A DNA stretch of 64,000 bases from CALMFG01 sp963674805. GTDB taxonomy: Bacteria; Bacillota; Clostridia; Christensenellales; CALMFG01. The first letter of the stretch is position 1, and every line of letters begins with the position of its first letter. Made by a program: the position numbers and the translations under genes. The stretch lies in the NCBI GenBank assembly GCA_963674805.2, contig CAXXNY010000026.1, forward strand, positions 186,001-250,000, read 5' to 3'. Positions 8,537 to 15,661 of this stretch are shown in pieces. The notes below the pieces were generated by a model. The model was not told the origin of the DNA and ran no database searches. It saw only the letters and a list, made by a program, of their open reading frames with translations.

Positions 8537-10066
8537 ATGAATCGAAGCATCATAGCGGACATCAACGCGTTTGAAGCCCGTGTTGCTTTGCTTGAGGACA
8601 ATCATCTGGTTGAAATTCAGGTTGAGCGGACAGGCAAAGAGCGCTTGGTTGGCAATATCTATAAAGGACGAGTCGAGAACATCCTGCCCGGAATGCAGGC
8701 GGCTTTTATTGACATCGGACTCGACCGCAACGCATTTCTCTATGCCGGGGATATTCTCGTTGACAAAGCCGACTTAAGCTTTGGCGAGGATGAATCCAAC
8801 GGCAAAATCGAAGTCCCGAATATCAAAGATATTTTAAAGGTCGGCCAGGAAATCGTCGTTCAGGTTTTAAAGCAGCCGGGCGGCACCAAAGGCGCACGCG
8901 TCACCACGCACATCACCCTTCCTGCTCGCTCGCTTGTTTTAATGCCCACCGTTAATCATGTGGGTGTGTCCCGCAAAATCTCAGACGAAGCCGAACGCGA
9001 ACGTTTAAAGGAAATTTTAGAGGAAGTCAAACCTGCTGATATGGGTCTGATCGTCCGCACCGTTGCCGAAGGCAAATCCCGTGAGGATTTTGTTGAAGAA
9101 ATCAATTTTTTAACCCGTCTTTATGAGCGCGTCAAAAAACGTACCGAAATTATCGCGGCCCCGCGGCTGATTCATGCCGAGGAATCGCTGATCTTCCGCA
9201 CTGTTCGTGATATGTTTATCTCAAGCGTCGATGAATTTATCATCAATGACCGTGAGAACTACGAAAAAGTGCTGGCGGTCGCAAAAATCGTTGCTCCTGC
9301 GATGTGCAGCAAGGTCAAGCTCTATAACGGCGATGATAATATCTTTGATTATTATGATTTAAACAGCAAGATCGAAAAAGCGCTTTCCAACAAAGTCTGG
9401 CTGAAAAGCGGCGGATATTTAATCATTGATGAAACCGAGGCCTTGACTGTAATTGATGTGAACACAGGAAAATATGTGGGCACGAACGACTTTCAGGAGA
9501 CCATTTTAAAGACAAATATTGAAGCCGCTTATGAAATCGCAAAACAGCTGCGTTTAAGAGACGTCAGCGGAATTATCATTATCGACTTCATTGACATGGA
9601 TATTCTGGCGAACAAAGAAAAAATTATTGAGGAGCTGGAAAACGCACTAAGATCCGACCGCACCAAGACCAATGTGCTCGGCATTACCGACTTGGGTCTG
9701 GTTGAGATGACCCGAAAGAAAGTCAGACGGCGGTTAAGCTCACTGGTCAAAATGCCCTGCCCGTATTGCAACGGTTCCGGTTTTGTCTATTCCGAAGAAA
9801 GCATGGCGCTCAAAATCAAACGCCAGCTTGAAAGCTATCTCAAGACGGCAGAAGGTTATGCATTTTTAATCGAAGTCAATCCGGATGTGTTTAAATTCTT
9901 ATCCAGGCGCATTGATGCGGGCGATATCTTTCTCCCCCAACACCCGGACAAGAAGTTTTATATGCATGCCATTAATCTGCTTCATATTGAAGAGGTCAAC
10001 ATCAAGTCCATCAGTTCGCATAAAGAGCTGGAGAAAATCCTGGATGTCGCCAAAGTGTATTGTTGA
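8537..10066 (+). CDS. rng: Ribonuclease E/G family endoribonuclease
   Basis: Endoribonuclease acting on 5'-monophosphate RNA in rRNA maturation and mRNA decay. The N-terminal S1 domain (about 35-120, IYKGRVENILPGMQAAFIDIG) is followed by the RNase H-like and catalytic DNase I-like regions with IDVNTGKYVG and IIIIDFIDM, the metal-binding aspartates. The Zn-link motif CPYCNGSG (about 412-419) is intact. There is no long RNase E-type C-terminal scaffold, so the 509-residue protein is RNase G-like. It precedes rplU, whose promoter overlaps its stop codon. Confidence 0.95.
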   Translation: MNRSIIADINAFEARVALLEDNHLVEIQVERTGKERLVGNIYKGRVENILPGMQAAFIDIGLDRNAFLYAGDILVDKADLSFGEDESNGKIEVPNIKDILKVGQEIVVQVLKQPGGTKGARVTTHITLPARSLVLMPTVNHVGVSRKISDEAERERLKEILEEVKPADMGLIVRTVAEGKSREDFVEEINFLTRLYERVKKRTEIIAAPRLIHAEESLIFRTVRDMFISSVDEFIINDRENYEKVLAVAKIVAPAMCSKVKLYNGDDNIFDYYDLNSKIEKALSNKVWLKSGGYLIIDETEALTVIDVNTGKYVGTNDFQETILKTNIEAAYEIAKQLRLRDVSGIIIIDFIDMDILANKEKIIEELENALRSDRTKTNVLGITDLGLVEMTRKKVRRRLSSLVKMPCPYCNGSGFVYSEESMALKIKRQLESYLKTAEGYAFLIEVNPDVFKFLSRRIDAGDIFLPQHPDKKFYMHAINLLHIEEVNIKSISSHKELEKILDVAKVYC

Positions 10067-10091
10067 CACCCGTTTACCCTTGTGCTAAAAT
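10063..10091 (+). promoter_or_regulatory. Sigma-A promoter of rplU-rpmA
   Basis: TTGACA (10063-10068), 17-base spacer, TAAAAT (10086-10091). The -35 box includes the TGA stop codon of the upstream ribonuclease gene. Confidence 0.85.
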
Positions 10092-10097
10092 AGTTCG

Positions 10098-10180
10098 GTG
10101 AGCCGCTCGATTAAGGTTTTTTAAAGCCTTTTTCTTTTCTCTAAAGAAAGGCTGCCTTTGTCGGCGAGACTGGGTTGAGG
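10098..10180 (+). promoter_or_regulatory. Structured leader of rplU (L21-leader-like)
   Basis: The transcript between promoter and rplU contains a clear hairpin (AGCCTTT arm pairing with AAAGGCT at about 10124-10154). L21 leaders are known in Firmicutes and give autogenous control. I recognise position and hairpin, not the full consensus, so this is tentative. Confidence 0.4.
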
Positions 10181-10194
10181 AGGTAAAACGCAAT

Positions 10195-10803
10195 ATGTAT
10201 GCAATTATTGAGACAGGCGCAAAGCAGTATAAAGTAGCCAAAGGCGATAAAGTAAGGGTTGAAAAACTCGAAGGCGCTGCAGGCGATGTGGTCAAGTTTG
10301 ACGCATTACTGGTATCTGACGGCAAGTCCGTTCAGGTCGGCAGTCCTATCGTTAAGGGCGTAACGGTTTCCGCAAAGATTCTGCGCGACGGTAAAGATAA
10401 AAAAGTCGTCGTGTTCAAGTATAAACCGAAAATCGGTTACCGTAAAAAGCAGGGCCACAGACAGCCTTTTACAGAAATTGAAATTCTGGCAATCGGCGAT
10501 CCGGTAAGCAGTGCTAAGGCACCGGCTGAAAAACCGGCAGCTGAAAAAGCAGCACCGGCGGCGAAACCCGCTGCATCAAAAGCTGCAGAACCTGCGAAAG
10601 CGACTGCGGCAAAATCTGCAACAGCTGCTAAGTCAGCGACCGCTGCGAAGCTCGCAGCAGCCAAGACAACAGCTGCTAAGTCTGCAACGACTGCGAAAAA
10701 GACGACGTCTACTGCAGCTAAGACGACTACAGCGAAAAAGACTACATCTTCTGCATCTACAGCGGCTAAAAAGCCTGCTGCAAAGAAACCAGAAGAAAAA
10801 TAA
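10195..10803 (+). CDS. rplU: 50S ribosomal protein L21 with long Ala/Lys-rich C-terminal extension
   Basis: Residues 1-103 are a complete bacterial L21 (MYAIIETGAKQYKV start, KYKPKIGYRKKQGHRQ near 76-90), normally the whole protein. Here about 99 more residues follow, almost only Ala, Lys, Thr, Ser and Pro, with repeated units such as AAKSAT and AKKTT. This resembles the tail of histone H1 or HU-like proteins and should be highly basic and disordered. The GAGG Shine-Dalgarno (GAGGAGGT) fixes the start. No Prp (YsxB) protease gene lies between L21 and L27. The tail may contact rRNA or nucleoid DNA; that is inference. Confidence 0.93.
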   Translation: MYAIIETGAKQYKVAKGDKVRVEKLEGAAGDVVKFDALLVSDGKSVQVGSPIVKGVTVSAKILRDGKDKKVVVFKYKPKIGYRKKQGHRQPFTEIEILAIGDPVSSAKAPAEKPAAEKAAPAAKPAASKAAEPAKATAAKSATAAKSATAAKLAAAKTTAAKSATTAKKTTSTAAKTTTAKKTTSSASTAAKKPAAKKPEEK

Positions 10804-10836
10804 TGTACTAATCCAAAAGGGAGGTGACATCTTAAT

Positions 10837-11091
10837 ATGGCACATAAAAAAGGAATGGGCTCCACACGTAATGGACGCGACAGTGCATCACAGAGACTCG
10901 GCGTAAAACGGTCTGACGGTCAGTACGTGCTGGCAGGAAACATCCTCGTCCGCCAGAGAGGCACAAAGATTCACCCCGGTGTCAATGTCGGAAAAGGAAA
11001 AGACGATACGCTTTTCGCTCTGATCAGCGGAAACGTGAAGTTTGAACATAAAGGCAGAGCAAAAAAGCAAGTCAGTGTTTATCCTTCGTAA
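10837..11091 (+). CDS. rpmA: 50S ribosomal protein L27
   Basis: L27 reaches into the peptidyl-transferase centre with its N-terminus. The 84-residue sequence begins MAHKKGMGSTRNGRDS, with no N-terminal extension of the FFASKK type that many Firmicutes remove with the Prp protease. This agrees with the absence of prp between rplU and rpmA. The gene has a strong GGGAGGTG Shine-Dalgarno, follows L21 by 33 bases and is closed by a terminator at 11111. In many Firmicutes obgE follows here; in this genome obgE is about 49 kb away. Confidence 0.97.
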   Translation: MAHKKGMGSTRNGRDSASQRLGVKRSDGQYVLAGNILVRQRGTKIHPGVNVGKGKDDTLFALISGNVKFEHKGRAKKQVSVYPS

Positions 11092-11110
11092 GTTCAAACA
11101 GAATGATTCG

Positions 11111-11138
11111 CACCAATCACATGATTGGTGCTTTTTTA
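11111..11138 (+). terminator. Terminator of rplU-rpmA
   Basis: Inverted repeat CACCAATCA/TGATTGGTG (11111-11130) followed by C and six T. Confidence 0.85.
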
Positions 11139-11211
11139 TTCTTGCGCTCCCCCATATCCTGCTGGTCTTTGCGTCGCATTCGGTACATCGCCCTGTACCA
11201 TCGCCGTTATC

Positions 11212-11240
11212 TTGCACCCCTGACTGCCGGATGCTATAAT
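11212..11240 (+). promoter_or_regulatory. Sigma-A promoter of the XRE-type regulator gene
   Basis: TTGCAC (11212-11217), 17-base spacer, perfect TATAAT (11235-11240), about 30 bases before the start codon. Confidence 0.75.
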
Positions 11241-11271
11241 ACATGGGTAATTTTTATATCAGGTGGAGACC

Positions 11272-11751
11272 ATGAAAAAACAAAATCCTTACCGCGAAGC
11301 GCGGGAAAAATATAACAGTGCCAGCCAAAATCCGTTAAACCGGGATGAAGCCGCCGACAAACTTCATGTCAGCGTCGCCACGCTTGCACGTTATGAAACC
11401 GGTGAATCCGAACCCGGAGCTGAAGTCGTGTATGCGATGAGCAAGCTCTATGAAAACCCGGTCATCCGGCGGCGGTACTGCGCCAATGCATGTTTGATCG
11501 GCAAGGAAGACCACCAGTTCACCAAACCCAAAAGCCTGTTCGAATCCGGATACGGTCTGATTAACGCAAACCGCGTGCTGGAGCAGTTTAAAAACGAGTT
11601 GTTCGAGGTGTTGGCTGACGGGATTGTGGACGCTCAGGAAATCCAGCGTTTACGCGCGATTATCCCCCAGATTAAGTCTGTCCAGAAGCTGCTTTCAGAT
11701 ATCGAAATCGAGATTGAAAAGCACGCGTTAAAATACGAGATTGACGACTAA
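11272..11751 (+). CDS. XRE-family helix-turn-helix protein with Cys motif and helical C-terminal domain
   Basis: Putative DNA-binding regulator of 159 residues. The HTH spans about residues 18-57 (NRDEAADKLHVSVATLARYE, then GESEPGAEVVYAMSKLY). It is followed by RRRYCANACLIGKED, a CX3C motif that recurs in a family of Firmicute XRE-like proteins, and an alpha-helical C-terminal half. Start choice: an upstream GTG at 11263 is part of the AGGTGGAG Shine-Dalgarno, so the ATG at 11272 is preferred. The gene stands alone between its own promoter and terminator. Targets and signal are unknown. Confidence 0.75.
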   Translation: MKKQNPYREAREKYNSASQNPLNRDEAADKLHVSVATLARYETGESEPGAEVVYAMSKLYENPVIRRRYCANACLIGKEDHQFTKPKSLFESGYGLINANRVLEQFKNELFEVLADGIVDAQEIQRLRAIIPQIKSVQKLLSDIEIEIEKHALKYEIDD

Positions 11752-11800
11752 ATTCTGTTCGTCTTAACAAACATTCACTGGTGATTAAAACACTTCTTAT

Positions 11801-11824
11801 AAACCGCAAATCTGCGGTTTTTTG
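11801..11824 (+). terminator. Terminator of the XRE-type gene
   Basis: AAACCGCA/TGCGGTTT stem (11801-11820) with a 4-base loop and a T-run. Confidence 0.85.
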
Positions 11825-11892
11825 TATTCAAATCCATCACGGATTCGCTGTAATCCTGCGATATTTTCAGCTATAATAATAATGTAGTCAAA

Positions 11893-11945
11893 GTTAAAAC
11901 AACAATTTCTTTTAAAAAGCGTTACAATCTATGAGTTGTTTTAAC
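11893..11945. repeat. 11-bp perfect inverted repeat upstream of the NfeD gene
   Basis: GTTAAAACAAC at 11893-11903 is repeated in inverted form at 11935-11945, separated by 31 bases. It lies in the roughly 185-base gap before the nfeD-like gene and could be an operator pair or a long leader hairpin. I see no convincing -35/-10 pair fixing the promoter relative to it. Confidence 0.5.
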
Positions 11946-12008
11946 TGAACGGAAATGTTAAGATGAATTAACAAGTTGAATTGACATAATAATGAAGGAG
12001 GGTTAGAC

Positions 12009-12449
12009 ATGAATAATATGCTGTGGGTCTGGATTGGTGTTGCGGTTGTGCTCGCCATCATTGAAGGCGCAACGCTTAACCTTGCCACTATCTGGTTTGT
12101 GATCGGCAGTATTTTTGCGTTAATCGCAGCCGCGCTTGGGCTGAACTTGTTTTGGCAGATTGGTATCCTGTTAGTGGTATCCATCGTGCTTCTGATTTTC
12201 ACCCGCCCTGTGTTAGTTGAAAAACTGCAGGTCGGAAAAATCAAAACCAATGCGGACAGCCTGGTCGGCGAAACATGCTACGTCACTGAGGATATCGACA
12301 ACATCAAATCCCAGGGTAGTGTTAAAGTACATAGTCTTATTTGGACGGCAAGATCATATGATGATGCCGTAACCATTAAAAAAGGCGAAAAAGTCGTCAT
12401 AGAAGCCATTGAAGGCGTAAAACTGATTGTCAAAGTGACAAAAGAATAG
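12009..12449 (+). CDS. NfeD-like membrane protein
   Basis: Short NfeD protein (146 residues): two or three N-terminal membrane helices (about 5-65) followed by the C-terminal OB-fold domain (about 75-145, starting LVGETCYVTEDI). Family members pair with SPFH proteins and are thought to organise membrane microdomains. It is followed after ten bases by an SPFH gene, the usual arrangement. GAAGGAGGG gives a strong ribosome binding site for the ATG at 12009. It lacks the serine protease domain of long NfeD proteins. Confidence 0.87.
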   Translation: MNNMLWVWIGVAVVLAIIEGATLNLATIWFVIGSIFALIAAALGLNLFWQIGILLVVSIVLLIFTRPVLVEKLQVGKIKTNADSLVGETCYVTEDIDNIKSQGSVKVHSLIWTARSYDDAVTIKKGEKVVIEAIEGVKLIVKVTKE

Positions 12450-12458
12450 GAGGATATT

Positions 12459-13340
12459 ATGTGGGTATTAATAGCTGTAATTGCCTTGTTTGTTCTGCTT
12501 ATCATCGCTAACATCAAGGTTGTACCGCAGGCAAGAGCATATGTCGTCGAAAGGATCGGCGCATACCATACGACCTGGCAGGTCGGACTGCACTTTAAAC
12601 TGCCGTTGATTGATAAAATCGCAAAACGCGTTTCAATCAAAGAACAGGTCGTGGATTTTGATCCTCAGCCGGTAATCACAAAAGACAACGTCACGATGAA
12701 AATCGATACGGTTATCTTCTTCCAGATTACCGACCCGAAGCTGTTTGCATACGGCGTTGAACGCCCGATGCAGGCAATCGAAAACCTGACAGCCACCACC
12801 TTACGTAATCTGATCGGGGATTTGGAACTCGACCAGACCCTGACATCCAGAGATACCATCAACACCAAGATGCGTGCGATTCTGGACGAAGCTACCGATC
12901 CGTGGGGCATCAAGGTTAACCGTGTAGAGCTGAAAAACATTCTTCCGCCGGCTGAAATTCAGGATGCGATGGAACGCCAGATGAAGGCCGAACGTCAACG
13001 CCGTGAAGCGATATTGACAGCAGAAGGCCAGAAGAAATCAGCAATCCTGGTTGCAGAAGGTGAAAAACAATCCGCGATCTTAGTCGCTGAAGCGAAGAAA
13101 GAAGCGGCAATCCGTGAAGCTGAAGGTGAAGCTGAAGCCATCTTAAAGGTTCAGCACGCGACCGCCGAAGGGATTAAACTGCTCAACGCATCCAAGCCGA
13201 TCGAGAAGGTTTTGGCGCTTAAGAGCTTTGAAGCGCTGGCTAAAGTGGCGAACGGACAAGCAACAAAGATTATTGTTCCGTCCGATATCCAGAACATTGC
13301 CGGCTTAACCGCAAGCTTAAAAGAATTAATCAAAGACTAA
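12459..13340 (+). CDS. SPFH/Band 7 domain protein (stomatin/QmcA-like)
   Basis: Membrane-anchored scaffold of the prohibitin/stomatin family: one N-terminal membrane helix (about 2-20), then the SPFH domain (PQARAYVVERIGAYHTTWQVG, and VVDFDPQPVITKDNVTM), then an Ala/Glu-rich coiled coil (about 170-240) with repeated EGQKKSAILVAEGEK-like units, ending in a short helical tail. Length of 293 residues is normal. It forms a two-gene operon with the NfeD-like protein and ends at a terminator. A role in membrane organisation or quality control is inferred from the family. Confidence 0.92.
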   Translation: MWVLIAVIALFVLLIIANIKVVPQARAYVVERIGAYHTTWQVGLHFKLPLIDKIAKRVSIKEQVVDFDPQPVITKDNVTMKIDTVIFFQITDPKLFAYGVERPMQAIENLTATTLRNLIGDLELDQTLTSRDTINTKMRAILDEATDPWGIKVNRVELKNILPPAEIQDAMERQMKAERQRREAILTAEGQKKSAILVAEGEKQSAILVAEAKKEAAIREAEGEAEAILKVQHATAEGIKLLNASKPIEKVLALKSFEALAKVANGQATKIIVPSDIQNIAGLTASLKELIKD

Positions 13341-13354
13341 TTCAAAGATTTAAA

Positions 13355-13382
13355 AGGTGTACATTACGTACACCTTTTTTTA
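13355..13382 (+). terminator. Terminator of the NfeD-SPFH operon
   Basis: AGGTGTAC/GTACACCT stem (13355-13375) with a T-run. Confidence 0.88.
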
Positions 13383-13391
13383 TTGTCAATG

Positions 13392-13421
13392 TTGACATGA
13401 TAAAAAGCTTAATGATATAAT
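13392..13421 (+). promoter_or_regulatory. Sigma-A promoter of the lysine riboswitch-asd-dapA-dapB operon
   Basis: Consensus TTGACA (13392-13397), 18-base spacer, consensus TATAAT (13416-13421). Confidence 0.85.
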
Positions 13422-13450
13422 CGCATATCAATTGAATATGAATTACAGTT

Positions 13451-13620
13451 TGAGGTGCGTCTTTTATCAGTAACGCATAATCTAGGGCTTTCGGCAAAAG
13501 CGGTGATTATGGTGAAAGGAGAAGATGCCGAAGAAAAAAGAAAAGCCGAACCTTTTTTCTGGGGATACGGTAAACAGCCGTATCACTGTCGTTTATTTTA
13601 AACGGAGCGCTGCTGTACTC
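13451..13620 (+). promoter_or_regulatory. Lysine riboswitch (L box) aptamer
   Basis: The conserved L-box core is readable in order: GAGGTGCG (13452), AGTAA (13469), GTGAAAGGAGAAGATGCCGA around 13513-13532, CTGGGGATACGG (13559), ATCACTGTC (13582), and GGAGCGCTGCTGTACTC at the 3' side (13604-13620). Spacing and order match the known family upstream of lysine/diaminopimelate genes. A terminator at 13669 forms the expression platform, so lysine should turn the operon off by premature termination. Confidence 0.93.
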
Positions 13621-13668
13621 AATCATTGCGGATAACGTGTCGTTGCCGCGCGGTTAGAATGTTTGATG

Positions 13669-13697
13669 CAGTGCCCTTATAGCACTGTTTTTATTTT
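13669..13697 (+). terminator. Riboswitch-controlled terminator before asd
   Basis: CAGTGC/GCACTG stem (13669-13674 with 13682-13687) followed by a T-rich tract, between the L-box aptamer and the asd ribosome binding site. It is the likely OFF-state attenuator. Confidence 0.8.
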
Positions 13698-13723
13698 AAA
13701 AAAAAGATTTTTTGGAGGAACAC

Positions 13724-14722
13724 ATGAAAAACTACAAAGTCGCTGTGGTCGGGGCAACCGGCATGGTCGGCAGGAAATTCTTAGAGGTATTAAAGGAGCA
13801 GAACTTCCCCGCCGAAACATATTATCTCTTTGCATCAGCACGCAGCGCGGGCAAGACCGTTTCTTTCCTGGGCAAAGACTATACGGTGATTGAACTGACG
13901 GAAGAAAACGTCAAGAAATACCCATGCGATATCGCGCTTTTCAGTGCGGGCGGTTCAATCAGCAAAGAATTTGCACCTGTTTTCGCTGCAAACGGTTCGG
14001 TCGTGATCGATAATTCCAGCCAATGGCGCATGGACGAAAACGTACCGTTGGTGGTTCCCGAAGTGAACCCGGAAGATATCGACCGGCATAACGGGATTAT
14101 CGCCAATCCGAACTGTTCGACCATTCAGGCAGTCGTTGCGTTAAAACCGCTGATGGAATACGGCATCAAGCGTATCGTATATTCGACTTACCAGTCTGTA
14201 TCCGGCGCGGGTATGGGCGGATTCAGCGATCTTGAAGGCGGGCTTAAGGGCGAAGCGCCCAAGAAGTTCCCGCATCCGATTGCCGGCAACTGTCTCCCCC
14301 ACATTGATGTGTTTATGGATACAGGATATACGAAAGAAGAAATCAAGATGGTGAACGAAACCCGTAAGATTCTGGGTGACTATGATATCAAAATCACCGC
14401 AACCTGTGTGCGCGTACCGGTGTTTTTCGCGCACAGCGAATCCATCAATGTTGAATTTGAAAAGTCGTTTGACCTCGATGAGCTAAAAGCAAAGTTAAAA
14501 GCCGCAAGAGGCGTGGTAATGGTCGATGACCCGGAAAACGGCAAATACCCCATGCCGCTCGACGCACAGGACCACGACGAAGTATTCGTCGGGCGCGTCC
14601 GTCGTGATGATTCCGTCGAAAGCGGTATCAACATGTGGGTGGTTGCGGATAATTTAAGAAAAGGCGCGGCGACCAACGCCGTACAAATTGCGCTTGAGAT
14701 GATTGCACGAGGCGTCATATAA
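13724..14722 (+). CDS. asd: Aspartate-semialdehyde dehydrogenase
   Basis: Reduces aspartyl-4-phosphate to aspartate semialdehyde with NADPH, the branch point to lysine/diaminopimelate, threonine and methionine. The NADP-binding GATGMVGR lies at 10-17, the catalytic cysteine in NPNCST at position 131, and the substrate-binding arginine/histidine region as RVPVFFAHSES. Start choice: a TTG at 13712 opens the longest frame but is inside the Shine-Dalgarno (TTGGAGGAACAC), so the ATG at 13724 is right and gives 332 residues. No aspartokinase gene is in the operon. Expression should be controlled by the L-box riboswitch. Confidence 0.96.
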   Translation: MKNYKVAVVGATGMVGRKFLEVLKEQNFPAETYYLFASARSAGKTVSFLGKDYTVIELTEENVKKYPCDIALFSAGGSISKEFAPVFAANGSVVIDNSSQWRMDENVPLVVPEVNPEDIDRHNGIIANPNCSTIQAVVALKPLMEYGIKRIVYSTYQSVSGAGMGGFSDLEGGLKGEAPKKFPHPIAGNCLPHIDVFMDTGYTKEEIKMVNETRKILGDYDIKITATCVRVPVFFAHSESINVEFEKSFDLDELKAKLKAARGVVMVDDPENGKYPMPLDAQDHDEVFVGRVRRDDSVESGINMWVVADNLRKGAATNAVQIALEMIARGVI

Positions 14723-14750
14723 AACGTCAATATTTTTGAGGAGAAATCTG

Positions 14751-15635
14751 ATGAGTATTTTTAAGGGAGCGGCGACAGCGCTGTCTACCCCGTTAACGGA
14801 CAACGGCATTAACTTCCCGGTTTTCGAGTCTTTAATCGAATACCAGATCAGCGGCAATATCGACGCGCTTCTGGTGCTCGGCACAACCGGCGAGCCTTCC
14901 ACCATGACCAAAGAAGAAAAGACTTCTGCGGCTGAGTTTGTCATCAAACAGACCGCAGGCAGAGTGCCGGTTATGGTCGGCACAGGCGGCAATAATACGG
15001 CCGCAGTGGTCGATGCAACCAAATCCGCGACAGACCTTGGTGCGGATGCGATTCTGGTCGTGACGCCATATTATAATAAGTGCACGCAGGACGGTTTGGT
15101 TAAGCACTACGAAGCAGTGGCCGCAGCGACGCATCTGCCGATTGTGGTCTATAATGTCCCGGGAAGAACCGGCGTTAATGTCCTTCCCGCAACGCTCAGT
15201 AAGCTCGCGGATATTGACAATATTGTCGCGGTCAAGGAAGCCAGCGGGTGCATCACGCAGATTGCCGAAATCGGCGCTACCTGCAAAGGCAAGATCGATA
15301 TGTACTCAGGCAACGATGACCATATCCTGCCGGTGTTATCGCTCGGCGGTATAGGTGTTATCTCGGTCATCTCCAATGTTGTGCCAAAGGATACGCATGA
15401 TATGGTCGAAGCGTATTTTAACGGCGATGTTGAACGCGCAACGGCGTTGCAGAATAAGCAGTTTGCGCTTTACCGCGCACTGTTCAATGAGGTCAATCCC
15501 ATTCCGGTTAAAACGGCACTCAATATGATCGGTTTTGATATGGGCCTGCCGCGTCTGCCATTGACTGAAGCATCTGACGCGACCAAAGCGATGCTCGAAA
15601 AAGCACTCATCGCATACGGATTCGATATTAGTTAA
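14751..15635 (+). CDS. dapA: 4-hydroxy-tetrahydrodipicolinate synthase
   Basis: Condenses pyruvate with aspartate semialdehyde, the first committed step of the diaminopimelate/lysine branch. The Schiff-base lysine is K162 in VAVKEASG, with Y134 in VVYNVPGRTG and the TTGEPSTM pyruvate-site loop near 45-52. The 294-residue TIM barrel is of normal length. Start choice: the frame is open 16 codons further upstream, but GAGGAG precedes the ATG at 14751 and MSIFKGAATALSTPL is the usual N-terminus. It follows asd by 28 bases and precedes dapB by 26. Confidence 0.97.
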   Translation: MSIFKGAATALSTPLTDNGINFPVFESLIEYQISGNIDALLVLGTTGEPSTMTKEEKTSAAEFVIKQTAGRVPVMVGTGGNNTAAVVDATKSATDLGADAILVVTPYYNKCTQDGLVKHYEAVAAATHLPIVVYNVPGRTGVNVLPATLSKLADIDNIVAVKEASGCITQIAEIGATCKGKIDMYSGNDDHILPVLSLGGIGVISVISNVVPKDTHDMVEAYFNGDVERATALQNKQFALYRALFNEVNPIPVKTALNMIGFDMGLPRLPLTEASDATKAMLEKALIAYGFDIS

Positions 15636-15661
15636 TTAACAACACGATAAAGGGAGCTGAC

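Noticed and set aside
10437..10865. Long antisense ORF opposite rplU
   Set aside because: It mirrors the Ala/Lys-codon-rich tail of L21 in a frame without stops; the Ala/Val/Phe-rich product is an artefact of composition.
13341..13711. A small gene in the gap before asd
   Set aside because: The gap is fully accounted for by a terminator, promoter, lysine riboswitch and its terminator.
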